The position numbers were made by a program, and so were the translations under genes. From Acinetobacter sp. ANC 4910 (lineage in GTDB: Bacteria; Pseudomonadota; Gammaproteobacteria; Pseudomonadales; Moraxellaceae): a stretch of 64,000 nt of DNA. Below, piece by piece: positions 1 to 8,411 of the stretch. Within the stretch, counting starts at the first letter, position 1, and the number at the start of each line of letters is the position of its first letter. Location of the stretch: contig NZ_SJNT01000016.1 in NCBI RefSeq assembly GCF_004331035.1, positions 1 to 64,000 of the forward strand, written 5' to 3'. The notes under the pieces were generated by a model that saw only the letters and a list, made by a program, of their open reading frames with translations, ran no database searches and had not been told where the DNA came from.

Positions 1-237
1 GCGATTTATGAAAAAAGTTTAATACCAATAAAAGCAAAACGAGGATGTAAATTAGATCCTGTATTAAAACAACACAACCGTGAAATCAATAAAAGAAGAA
101 TAGGAATTGAACATGTATTTGGTGTACTCAAGACCTTCAAAATACTTTCAGAGCGCTATCGAAATAGAGGGAAAAGGCTCGGTTTAAGATTCAATTTAAT
201 TGCTGGAATTTACAACTTAGAATTGAATGAAAAATGA
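1..237 (+). mobile_element. IS5-type transposase, 3' fragment (5' part outside window)
   Basis: An open frame enters from the left edge and stops with TGA at 235-237, giving the last 78 residues of a DDE transposase. The segment with NREINKRRIGIEHVFGVLK followed by RYRNRGKR and RFNLIAGIYNLEL is typical of the C-terminus of IS5-family (DDE_Tnp_4-like) transposases; the Glu in the IGIEHVFG stretch is a candidate for the third acidic residue. The start, the left inverted repeat and the rest of the element lie outside the window, so I cannot tell whether the copy is intact. I could not define the right inverted repeat in the AT-rich DNA after the stop. Confidence 0.75.
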
Positions 238-398
238 GTTATGAAAGAGATCTATTAGGTAATTAAAAATATTAAACTTACACACACCTAAATTTAATCT
301 ATTCATCAACTCTATGAATTCCGAGTAAACGACTTAACATTATTCACTCATTTCACCTATAATTAGCTCTTTCTCCCCCTCCCAATATTCCGATTAAA
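238..398. other. AT-rich spacer, probable right end of the IS plus MFS gene leader
   Basis: No gene is visible here. The first part probably contains the right inverted repeat of the insertion sequence, but without the left end it cannot be identified. The rest is the upstream region of the MFS gene; I see no clear operator and no strong ribosome binding site. Confidence 0.35.
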
Positions 399-1625
399 AT
401 GATATCTCCGCATTTAAATACGGCGACTGATCCTACGCCATCCTATCGCCTATTTCGGGTCATTCTAGCACTCGCCTTAGGTGGCTTTTGTATTGGTACA
501 ACAGAATTTGTCGCGATGGGACTTATTCAAGAAATTTCACATAATTTGAATGTAAGTATTCCTGTAGCAGGACATTTTATCAGCGCCTATGCCTTAGGGG
601 TTACAATCGGTGCTCCTATTATTGCAATCTTAGCAGCCAAAGTCCCGCGCAAAATCCTACTGATTGGGCTTATGCTCTTTTATGGCATCGCCAATGCCAT
701 CACTGCATTTGCCAATAATTATGAGAGCATGTTGCTGTCACGTTTTATTTCGGGTTTGCCTCATGGTGCTTATTTCGGTATTGCAGCCTTGGTTGTGGCT
801 GACTTTGCGGGCAAACAAAAACGTGCTTCTGCGGTTGCCAAATTGATGATGGGCTTAAATGTAGCAACGGTCATTGGTGTACCCTTTGCAACGTGGTTGG
901 GGCAACACTATGGTTGGCGGTCTGGGTTTGAATTCTCAGCTTCAATTGCATTTTTTACCGTCATTGCGATTTGTTTTTGTCTGCCAAAAATTCAACTCGA
1001 TCATACTGCTAGTATTCAAAATGAACTTCGCGGGCTTAAAAATACGCAAATGTGGTTAACTTTAGCTGTCGGCGCTATTGGTTTTGGCGGTCTTTTCTCG
1101 GTGTATAGTTACGTTTCACCCATTTTGACTGAATATACACACACTGGTATTGAAATCGTACCTTTTGCACTTGCAAGTATTGGTTTAGGTTTAGTACTTG
1201 GTGGTTTAGTTGCAGGGCATTTCGCCGATAGAAACTTGAATAAAGCAATTATTTGGGTCCTCCTTTCAAATGCTGGTTCTTACATCATTTGTGCACTCGC
1301 TATTGGGAATCTATATACCGCCTTTGCAGCATTATTCTTAGTCAGTTTTAGTATTGCAGGTTTGGGACCATTGCTACAAACCCGTCTCATGGATGTTGCG
1401 GGTAATGCTCAAAGTTTGGCTGCTTCTTTAAATCATTCAGCATTTAATATCGCCAATGCTTTTGGTGCTTTTCTAGGCGGTTGGTTAATTAGCCAAAACT
1501 TGGGTTGGCTCGCACCCATTTGGGTTGGCACACTACTCAGTTTTGGTGGTTTAATCATTTTATTTTTTGCTTTTCAGCATGAGAAAAATAATCTAGTCGT
1601 TTCAGCATGTCATGAATCTATCTAA
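399..1625 (+). CDS. MFS exporter, DHA1 family (AraJ/SotB-like)
   Basis: A 408-residue inner membrane protein with about 12 hydrophobic segments and the length usual for DHA1 drug/sugar proton antiporters. The first helix carries GTTEFVAMGLI, a signature of the AraJ/SotB/YdhP group, and a DR-containing loop (HFADRNLNK) lies between the two halves. The family exports small molecules such as sugars, nucleosides or drugs; the substrate cannot be read from the sequence. It stands alone between the transposase tail and the convergent channel gene. The ATG at 399 is used because the conserved first helix follows about 20 residues later; the ribosome binding site is poor. The insertion sequence just upstream could alter its expression. 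Confidence 0.85.
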   Translation: MISPHLNTATDPTPSYRLFRVILALALGGFCIGTTEFVAMGLIQEISHNLNVSIPVAGHFISAYALGVTIGAPIIAILAAKVPRKILLIGLMLFYGIANAITAFANNYESMLLSRFISGLPHGAYFGIAALVVADFAGKQKRASAVAKLMMGLNVATVIGVPFATWLGQHYGWRSGFEFSASIAFFTVIAICFCLPKIQLDHTASIQNELRGLKNTQMWLTLAVGAIGFGGLFSVYSYVSPILTEYTHTGIEIVPFALASIGLGLVLGGLVAGHFADRNLNKAIIWVLLSNAGSYIICALAIGNLYTAFAALFLVSFSIAGLGPLLQTRLMDVAGNAQSLAASLNHSAFNIANAFGAFLGGWLISQNLGWLAPIWVGTLLSFGGLIILFFAFQHEKNNLVVSACHESI

Positions 1626-1656
1626 CACAATACTACGACATGTGCATGTGTGAAAT

Positions 1657-1689
1657 AAGCAATGAAAGTGCTTGCTGCTTTCATTGCTT
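1657..1689. terminator. Hairpin between convergent MFS and K+ channel genes
   Basis: A 12-bp perfect inverted repeat (1657-1668 and 1678-1689) with a 9-nt loop lies between two convergent genes. The U tracts are short on both strands, so it is a weak, possibly bidirectional terminator. Confidence 0.5.
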
Positions 1690-1720
1690 TACTCATCACT
1701 TAGCTCTCAATTTTTAAATA

Positions 1721-2704
1721 TTATTCAGGCAATTTTTTACCACAATGTGGGCAGTATGCATATTGATCTCTTTCCTGCTTAAGCGATTCTTCTTTTTGCT
1801 CTCGAATTAATTGCAAAATAATATCTTGTGTCTGCTCCTGAGTAAGTCCCACTTCTTTACGTATTTCCTCAATCTTTTCTTTTTCTAGAATAAAATCAAT
1901 ATCACTGTTTTGAATCAATTCTCGAAATCTAAGTTCCAGTTCTTGTTTTCGTAATTCAAGCTCATTTGCCAAACCATTGGCTAAAATACCCGCGGGCAAA
2001 GCGGCCAATCCGACACCTAAAATGGTAATCAGTGCCCCTAAAAAACGGCCAAGCGGCGTTACAGGAGTCACATCACCATAACCGACCGTGGTTAAGGTCA
2101 CGACCGCCCACCACATCGATGCTGGTATTGAACTAAAGACATCAGGTTGTACCCGACTTTCGATCAAATACACACCTGCCGCAGCCATAATAATCATAAT
2201 CACCAAGATAAAAATGACGGCTTGGAATGAACCTTTTTCGCGTTCGATGACACGTAATAAAATTTGCAAGGAAACAAAATATCGAGTTAGTTTTAATAAT
2301 CGAAGTAAACGAACAATTCGGAGGAATCGTAGATCGAAATGAACAAAGAAATTGAGATACGCAGGCAAAATAGCCAGTAAATCGATAATTGCCCCACCAC
2401 TTTTAATCCAATTTAAACGATTTTTCCAAGCCGATTCAAAACTGTCTGACTCTGCAACTGACCAGAAACGTAAAATGTATTCCACGGTAAAAATAAAAAT
2501 TGAAAAAAATTCAAAATAATAAAACAAAGTCTCGTAACGTACATAATATTGATGTACTGACTCAAGTAATACCGCAGCAGCATTACTCATAATTAATGCA
2601 ATCAGAAAATAATTAATCCCACGACTTAAGCGGGTTTCATAATCTTCATTGTGCAAATTGTTATAGACCAACTTGCGTAGCGTATACCATGCCGTAAATT
2701 TCAT
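1721..2704 (-). CDS. Voltage-gated-type potassium channel, 6TM
   Basis: A 327-residue membrane protein with the layout of a Kv/Kch channel. Four hydrophobic segments include an S4-like stretch rich in regularly spaced Arg (FDLRFLRIVRLLRLLKLTRY), followed by S5, a pore loop with the selectivity filter TVGYGD, and S6. The C-terminal tail is a charged, probably coiled-coil region of about 80 residues and ends in CPHCGKKLPE, a half zinc-ribbon. It should conduct K+ across the inner membrane. It lacks the RCK/TrkA-N domain of E. coli Kch, so gating is by voltage or by the tail. Monocistronic and convergent with the MFS gene. The role is well supported; the trigger is not known. Confidence 0.9.
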   Translation of the reverse strand: MKFTAWYTLRKLVYNNLHNEDYETRLSRGINYFLIALIMSNAAAVLLESVHQYYVRYETLFYYFEFFSIFIFTVEYILRFWSVAESDSFESAWKNRLNWIKSGGAIIDLLAILPAYLNFFVHFDLRFLRIVRLLRLLKLTRYFVSLQILLRVIEREKGSFQAVIFILVIMIIMAAAGVYLIESRVQPDVFSSIPASMWWAVVTLTTVGYGDVTPVTPLGRFLGALITILGVGLAALPAGILANGLANELELRKQELELRFRELIQNSDIDFILEKEKIEEIRKEVGLTQEQTQDIILQLIREQKEESLKQERDQYAYCPHCGKKLPE

Positions 2705-2805
2705 TGCTGTTCTAAGTTATTCTTATCGCTTATAAATCAGTGTATATGAACTTTAAATCAAAGTAAGCAAGAATTCCTCTTGCCTACTCTTTTCTCATTT
2801 AAATT

Positions 2806-4521
2806 TTATTCGATATAAAGTAACGCTAAACGCACTTGGTCATAGCCCATACGCGGATTGGTTGATTCTACAATTGGACGTAATTTAATGGCACCATCAT
2901 CTGCAAAATGATCTGGGCTTTGACGTTTCTGTAGGCGTTTATATATCTTACGGACTTCCTCTACAACTTCTTCACCCGGATGTGCAACAGAAATATCTAA
3001 GCCTTGTTCTTTATGCAACCGTCCCAAATGATTAATAATGGTGGCAGGCGTGAGTCCACGTTCGCTTGCAATATCTTCTATGTCATAACCTGACTCAAAG
3101 AGTTCACGAGTTTCATCTAAAGTTGCCGAGGCATAGTTTTGCTTACCAGCATTTCGAGCAATTTTTTTCTCATTTCGCTCAATTTCAACATCATTCAGCG
3201 TTCCGCCACAGTGGCGAATAAAAGCTTTATGTTGCACGGTTAAATCAGTTTCAGCAAAATTCGTTTCAGCTTCAGCAGATAGTTCTTGAAAGCGTCGGTC
3301 TGCTTTAATCGCAAGACTGTCTAATTCCAAAGCTTGCATATTAAAACCCAACAGTTTTAAACCATCTAATGATTTTAATCGTGATAATGCGACGTAACCT
3401 TGTCCTTTTTCAAAGGTATGGCTCAAGTTTATTTCTGCCGCTGCCAAGGTCATACCTTGTGATTTATGAATAGTAATTGCCCATGCCAGACGCAATGGAA
3501 TTTGCTGCAAACTGGCAATACTCTTACCCGCTTCGTTATCCACTGACCACGTTTCTGGTTCCACCAATAAGACTGAACCATCCGTGAGTTTCACTTTGGG
3601 CAAAATGCCATGATCATCATCTTCTTCAAAACCTATAACTTCCCCTAAACTGCCATTGATATAGCCCATGTCAAAATTGTTTTTTACAAACATCACTTTG
3701 GCATTCTTTTTTAAAGTTAACGCTTCTGGGGCACGTACAGAAGATTTCAGAGTTTCAATTAATTTATCATTACCATCACAGACTGCCATGAATTCATGGC
3801 CTTTCTGCTCAATGGCATTTAAATGTTGAAAATTAATTGAATCGACATCCATGTTATGGGTATAAAGACGCGTAAATGTATCGCCAATATCTTGTGAACG
3901 CGTTTGTTCTAATACACGGATATGCTCCGAAGTAATACTCTGACTACGAATTGCATTCAAAATATCATTCAGATAATCATTACCTTGACGATGTTGCTCG
4001 GTCAGATAGCAAACACGGAACTTGGCTTCAACCCACGCCTCAGACATAAAGCAGAATTTATCCCGATTGAGCTCTTCTTTTTTCCCAACAGGTGGCAACT
4101 GAAAAAAGTCACCCGCAACAATCACCTGAATGCCACCAAATGCATCGTCACTTTCTTTAAAGTATTTTAAAACCTGATTGACCAAATTCAGTTGTTTTGC
4201 ATGCAACATCGAAATTTCATCAATAATTAATACCTGTGCATTTTCTAAATGTTCTTTGAGGTATTTGCGCTCTTTCATACGCTTAAGATCATCATCACTT
4301 AAGCTATCTTTAATACCGATACCTGCCCAAGTATGAATAGTCATGCCATTCATATGCGTTGCAGCAATACCTGTAGACGCTGTAATCGCAACAGGTACCT
4401 TACGCGCTTTCAAATAATTGATGTACTGATTTAAAGTATAAGTTTTTCCTGCACCAGCCGAACCTGTAAGGAAGACATTTTCGCCAGCTTTGAGGAGCTT
4501 AAGTGCAGTTTCTTGTTTCAT
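2806..4521 (-). CDS. Pif1/RecD-like superfamily 1 helicase with C-terminal HTH
   Basis: A 571-residue ATP-dependent DNA helicase of the Pif1/RecD2 type. Walker A is GSAGAGKT (residues about 20-27), Walker B is LIIDEISML, and late motifs include AITIHKSQGMTL and GQGYVALSRL, typical of SF1B 5'-3' helicases. Around residues 465-500 a short helix-turn-helix (YDIEDIASERGLTPATIINHL) resembles the HTH_40 module attached to some helicases. The ATG at 4521 is preferred; a TTG 15 bases upstream at 4536 would add five residues with no better ribosome binding site. A PcfJ-domain gene lies 180 bases upstream on the same strand. Family certain; cellular role (recombination, replication-fork or G-quadruplex processing) inferred. 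Confidence 0.85.
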   Translation of the reverse strand: MKQETALKLLKAGENVFLTGSAGAGKTYTLNQYINYLKARKVPVAITASTGIAATHMNGMTIHTWAGIGIKDSLSDDDLKRMKERKYLKEHLENAQVLIIDEISMLHAKQLNLVNQVLKYFKESDDAFGGIQVIVAGDFFQLPPVGKKEELNRDKFCFMSEAWVEAKFRVCYLTEQHRQGNDYLNDILNAIRSQSITSEHIRVLEQTRSQDIGDTFTRLYTHNMDVDSINFQHLNAIEQKGHEFMAVCDGNDKLIETLKSSVRAPEALTLKKNAKVMFVKNNFDMGYINGSLGEVIGFEEDDDHGILPKVKLTDGSVLLVEPETWSVDNEAGKSIASLQQIPLRLAWAITIHKSQGMTLAAAEINLSHTFEKGQGYVALSRLKSLDGLKLLGFNMQALELDSLAIKADRRFQELSAEAETNFAETDLTVQHKAFIRHCGGTLNDVEIERNEKKIARNAGKQNYASATLDETRELFESGYDIEDIASERGLTPATIINHLGRLHKEQGLDISVAHPGEEVVEEVRKIYKRLQKRQSPDHFADDGAIKLRPIVESTNPRMGYDQVRLALLYIE

Positions 4522-4698
4522 ATGACCGATAACCAATAAATAACGGCTATAGCCTAACGAGTTTTGCGTTAAAAGTTAAGTCTGAGAAGAAACACACTCG
4601 TTTTTTCCTACATCAAATGATTAAATAACAAAAGCTTATTCATAAATTAAAAAAAAGAATCAGAATGGTTTTTGTTAATTGGTTAAATCATATGAAGT

Positions 4699-6708
4699 CT
4701 ATTGCTGTGATGGTGAAAAATGTTCGTTAAACCATTGAATGAATTGCTCCGCAATCGTCACTAACAATTGCTCCGCTTTTTGATTATTGGGATATTCCAA
4801 TTGATCAAATAGCAATTTCCCTGCCTGAATATGGCAACCTAGCGTTAAGGACTGCCTGTAATGTGGCGACGACATATGAAAAGCAACATATTCTCCTTGC
4901 ATAATTCGTTCTGCATAACTCATAGCCAGACAATGATGAAATATATTTGACTCTTCAATAATACGTTCAATTTGATGCAATTCCTCAAAGCTCCAACCTG
5001 AATATTGCAAAATGGTTTGAGGGGATACAGCATTCCAGGTATTCACAGCAAAACTCTGTTTTAAACGCGCTAAAATTTCATCCTTATGTAACTGCCGATG
5101 CCATTCTACGGCATGGTGGAATAAACCTAACCATGTACTATTTTTTGCAATTTCACGGTTTTCATTAAAACAATAAATCAAATAATCTCGAACATAAGCA
5201 TCAAATACCGACACGCGTAAATTCTGATAGCGTAAATAAAATAAAGCCCTAAACTCATTCACAGGGACATGATGCCGACGTAAGGTACGATAAAACCCCC
5301 GATTTTGGTGCGTACTTGGATGCACATAATTCAATAACTCATGGGGTAAATCTTGCACAATATGATGTAAATGCAACATATATGCCTGCATGACGCGGCT
5401 AATTTTCTTATACACCTGCTTGACTATGGTTTCATTCTTGCTGGCGACATTACGCAGTAAATTCATCCATTCATCCAAATATAAAATGGATGGGCTAATG
5501 GCAATACGCTGATCCTCAACGGTTTGCTGTTGCCCTTTCAGCACTACACTTTGATTATTTTGATGTTCAAACCATTGTTCTGCGGTTGCATGTATATCGC
5601 AGCTTTGAATAAACATCCGCGCACAAGTATGTTGAAAATATTGCAACGTTAATAAAATAATACAGGGATGAATTTGACTGGTATCAACAAAACTTAAAGC
5701 TGTCACCGCGACACGCACATGACTGTGTTGGATGTGTGCACTTAACCAGTCAAGTACCATCGCATCTTGCTTAAACAACCAATTCACGGTTCTGGAATAA
5801 TCAAAAATAGGCAACCGTGCGACTTTTTTTTGCCAGATCTGCGTATTTGGCTGCAAAAAGTTCTGTTTGGCCAATAAATCATCTTTATGCCACAACTCGC
5901 GATTCATCAAGCGTACAAAGGACAAGACATGACTTTGCTGTAAGGCATAAGGCTGTAGCAGTGCAAAATCCATTTGATGATCCAGCAGTTCATCCAAATT
6001 AAACTTCTGCTCGAAGGTCAAGGTTGCAATCCGATACAAGGCAGCGGGCAAAAATTGCGCTGCACTATGGCAAAGCTCATCATAACTATCCATTAAGCCC
6101 TGCAATGGTAAAAAGTCTTCCCCGTTTACAATATGTAATGCACAAAGTTGGCTAAAATGTTGTTTTAACGCAGGATCTAAAGCAGTTCCCGTTTGTTTGG
6201 ACTGAGCAAAACAAGCATATGTTGCCATTCCGAGTACCATTAAACGCCGATCTAACAACTCAGCTTGAGCCAAAGTCATCTGATTTAAACATGCTATGAC
6301 ACGCGCAGGTCCATCCACCCACTGATAAATTTGTTTCGCAATAAGTTCACGTAATTGCTGTACTTTATTTTTAAGAAATAAGGAGTGTTGTTCATTCAAT
6401 TGATCAGTCAAGAAACCGACATCATGCAAAAAGAAATCTTCAAGTAATTCCGCATGTTGATCTTGATAATTAAAATTGTATTGAATAAATGGAGTATGTT
6501 GGTTTTGGACTAATGCAAAAGAGAGATGAAACATCTCATTCATAATAAAAATGGTCTGCTTTTCTTGATCAATCCGAAACATATTTTGTGCATTCAGATT
6601 CCCCAAGATTTGCCACTGTTGATGCTGCATAGCAGTCAAATCTGAAGAAAACCCCAGAATCAATTGAGCAATTTGACGATGTTGCGGTATTAAACGCTCT
6701 TGTTCCAT
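4699..6708 (-). CDS. PcfJ-domain protein of unknown function
   Basis: A 669-residue cytoplasmic protein with no signal peptide or membrane helix. The last ~120 residues match the PcfJ-like domain in layout: an FHHCLAMSYAERIMQGEYVAF stretch, then a strand with SLTLGCHI and a final segment with FDQLEYPNNQKAE. The first 450 residues are helical, rich in His, Gln and Leu, and I recognise no domain in them. PcfJ was named from an enterococcal conjugative plasmid and has no established biochemical activity; chromosomal copies occur in Gram-negatives. Its neighbour on the same strand is the Pif1-like helicase, 177 bases downstream, which hints at a nucleic acid role. That link is inference. Confidence 0.65.
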   Translation of the reverse strand: MEQERLIPQHRQIAQLILGFSSDLTAMQHQQWQILGNLNAQNMFRIDQEKQTIFIMNEMFHLSFALVQNQHTPFIQYNFNYQDQHAELLEDFFLHDVGFLTDQLNEQHSLFLKNKVQQLRELIAKQIYQWVDGPARVIACLNQMTLAQAELLDRRLMVLGMATYACFAQSKQTGTALDPALKQHFSQLCALHIVNGEDFLPLQGLMDSYDELCHSAAQFLPAALYRIATLTFEQKFNLDELLDHQMDFALLQPYALQQSHVLSFVRLMNRELWHKDDLLAKQNFLQPNTQIWQKKVARLPIFDYSRTVNWLFKQDAMVLDWLSAHIQHSHVRVAVTALSFVDTSQIHPCIILLTLQYFQHTCARMFIQSCDIHATAEQWFEHQNNQSVVLKGQQQTVEDQRIAISPSILYLDEWMNLLRNVASKNETIVKQVYKKISRVMQAYMLHLHHIVQDLPHELLNYVHPSTHQNRGFYRTLRRHHVPVNEFRALFYLRYQNLRVSVFDAYVRDYLIYCFNENREIAKNSTWLGLFHHAVEWHRQLHKDEILARLKQSFAVNTWNAVSPQTILQYSGWSFEELHQIERIIEESNIFHHCLAMSYAERIMQGEYVAFHMSSPHYRQSLTLGCHIQAGKLLFDQLEYPNNQKAEQLLVTIAEQFIQWFNEHFSPSQQ

Positions 6709-6994
6709 ACACGCCCCTCATTCTACTTTTGTATAATGCTTCTTCCTATTGTAATCAAATTTAAAAAAAATTCACCCTAAGATAGAATTCATATTTTTAT
6801 ATTAATTTTCAGTCATATATAAGAATGAAATTTCTCATTCAATTTATATTTCAGATCTATCTGCCCATATTATTTTTTGTAAAACATTTGATGGTAGGTG
6901 TTTGGTAGGTAGGTTTAAAACTGTCTTCGTTAAATACTCAAGCCACGGTGAGGGTCACCGCTTAGAACATAACAATGGTAGAAGGAATCGCACC
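6709..6994. promoter_or_regulatory. Leader and control region of the alcohol dehydrogenase gene
   Basis: A 286-base gene-free stretch between divergent genes. It contains a 6-bp-arm inverted repeat at 6823-6840 (GAATGA, 6-nt spacer, TCATTC), tandem GGTAGGT copies around 6893-6913, and a perfect 6-bp-arm inverted repeat CGGTGA-GGG-TCACCG at 6946-6960, about 35 bases before the start codon. Any of these could be operator sites for the GAF-type regulator encoded at 9394-10584, but no copy of the 6946 palindrome is seen upstream of the aldehyde dehydrogenase gene. Confidence 0.35.
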
Positions 6995-8206
6995 ATGGCT
7001 TTTAAAAATATTGCAGATCAAACAAACGGTTTTTATATTCCATGTGTTTCACTCTTTGGTCCAGGCTGTGCTAAAGAAATTGGAACCAAAGCACAAAATT
7101 TAGGTGCTAAAAAAGCACTGATTGTAACTGATGCAGGTTTATTTAAATTTGGTGTAGCAGACACCATTGCAAGCTATCTAAAAGATGCGGGTGTCGACAG
7201 CCACATCTTCCCGGGTGCAGAACCAAACCCAACAGATATTAATGTCCATAACGGCGTACAAGCTTACAATGACAATGCCTGTGACTTTATTGTTTCACTG
7301 GGTGGTGGTTCATCACATGACTGTGCAAAAGGTGTTGGTCTAGTTACAGCGGGTGGCGGTCATATTCGCGATTATGAAGGCATTGATAAAAGCTCTGTCC
7401 CAATGACTCCTCTGATTGCAGTAAACACAACCGCAGGTACGGCATCTGAAATGACACGCTTCTGTATTATTACCAATACAGATACACATGTGAAAATGGC
7501 GATTGTCGATTGGCGTTGTACTCCACTGATTGCAATTGATGATCCTAAACTCATGATTGCAAAACCTGCTAGCTTAACCGCTGCTACAGGTATGGATGCA
7601 TTGACTCATGCTGTAGAAGCCTATGTTTCTACTGCTGCAAATCCAATTACCGATGCATGCGCTGAAAAAGCGATTTCTATGATCAGTGAATGGTTACGCC
7701 CAGCGGTTGCCAACGGTGAAAACCTTGAAGCACGTGATGCAATGAGTTATGCACAGTATCTTGCAGGTATGGCATTTAACAACGCCTCTTTAGGCTATGT
7801 TCATGCGATGGCACACCAATTAGGTGGTTTCTATAACCTGCCGCATGGTGTATGTAATGCAGTATTACTACCACATGTTTGCGAATTTAACTTAATTGCC
7901 TGCCCTGACCGTTATGCTCGCATTGCAGAACTTATGGGTGTTAACACCACTGGATTTACCGTGACTGAAGCTGCCTATGCCGCGATTGATGCAATCCGTG
8001 AATTATCATCTTCTATCGGTATTCCATCAAACCTATCTGAACTCGGTGTGAAAGAGCAAGATTTAGGCATTATGTCTGAAAATGCTCAAAAAGATGCTTG
8101 TATGTTAACTAACCCTCGTAAAGCCACACATGCTCAAGTGGTTGATATTTTCAAAGCAGCATTAAAAAGTGGTGCTGAAGTTGTAGATTTTAAAGCAGCG
8201 GTGTAA
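6995..8206 (+). CDS. Iron-dependent alcohol dehydrogenase
   Basis: A 403-residue group III alcohol dehydrogenase, the size of the Fe-ADH family. It has the NAD-binding GGGSSHDCAKG segment and the metal site made by the Asp in GMDALTHAVEAY plus His in MAHQLGGFYNLPHGV and further on. It oxidises short primary alcohols to aldehydes with NAD+. The ATG at 6995 follows an AAGGA-type ribosome binding site; an in-frame TTG at 6902 would add 31 non-conserved residues and is rejected. With the aldehyde dehydrogenase at 10781 and the regulator between them it fits an ethanol (or similar alcohol) to acetate pathway; the exact substrate is inferred. Confidence 0.9.
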   Translation: MAFKNIADQTNGFYIPCVSLFGPGCAKEIGTKAQNLGAKKALIVTDAGLFKFGVADTIASYLKDAGVDSHIFPGAEPNPTDINVHNGVQAYNDNACDFIVSLGGGSSHDCAKGVGLVTAGGGHIRDYEGIDKSSVPMTPLIAVNTTAGTASEMTRFCIITNTDTHVKMAIVDWRCTPLIAIDDPKLMIAKPASLTAATGMDALTHAVEAYVSTAANPITDACAEKAISMISEWLRPAVANGENLEARDAMSYAQYLAGMAFNNASLGYVHAMAHQLGGFYNLPHGVCNAVLLPHVCEFNLIACPDRYARIAELMGVNTTGFTVTEAAYAAIDAIRELSSSIGIPSNLSELGVKEQDLGIMSENAQKDACMLTNPRKATHAQVVDIFKAALKSGAEVVDFKAAV

Positions 8207-8238
8207 GTCTCTCTCCAATCTCTTACTTTTTGCTTTTG

Positions 8239-8344
8239 GCAACCCAGTTCTGTTTGAATCGGGCATGGAATGTAGCCAATGTTGACTAACCATTGGCTGC
8301 AGTCTAGATTCTTTACAGAAGAAGGCACTGGGTTGCATTTTTTT
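8239..8344 (+). ncRNA. Extended imperfect hairpin ending in a U tract
   Basis: Between the alcohol dehydrogenase and hydrolase genes a long stem can be folded by hand: 8239-8248 pairs with 8327-8336 (10 bp, perfect), 8249-8253 with 8315-8319, 8256-8260 with 8307-8311, and 8271-8280 with 8292-8301 (10 pairs including one G-U). Seven T residues follow at 8338-8344. It could be an unusually large terminator for the dehydrogenase, a small RNA, or a miniature inverted-repeat element. No protein is encoded. Confidence 0.5.
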
Positions 8345-8411
8345 ATTCTACAATCAATTCTGTTTGACAAATGTTCCAACATCATCAAGGATTAAACCAT
8401 AATAAATCTTG

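Noticed and set aside
6902..6994. Upstream TTG start of the alcohol dehydrogenase gene adding 31 residues.
   Set aside because: The extension is not like other Fe-ADH proteins and covers the operator-like palindrome, while the ATG at 6995 has a good ribosome binding site.
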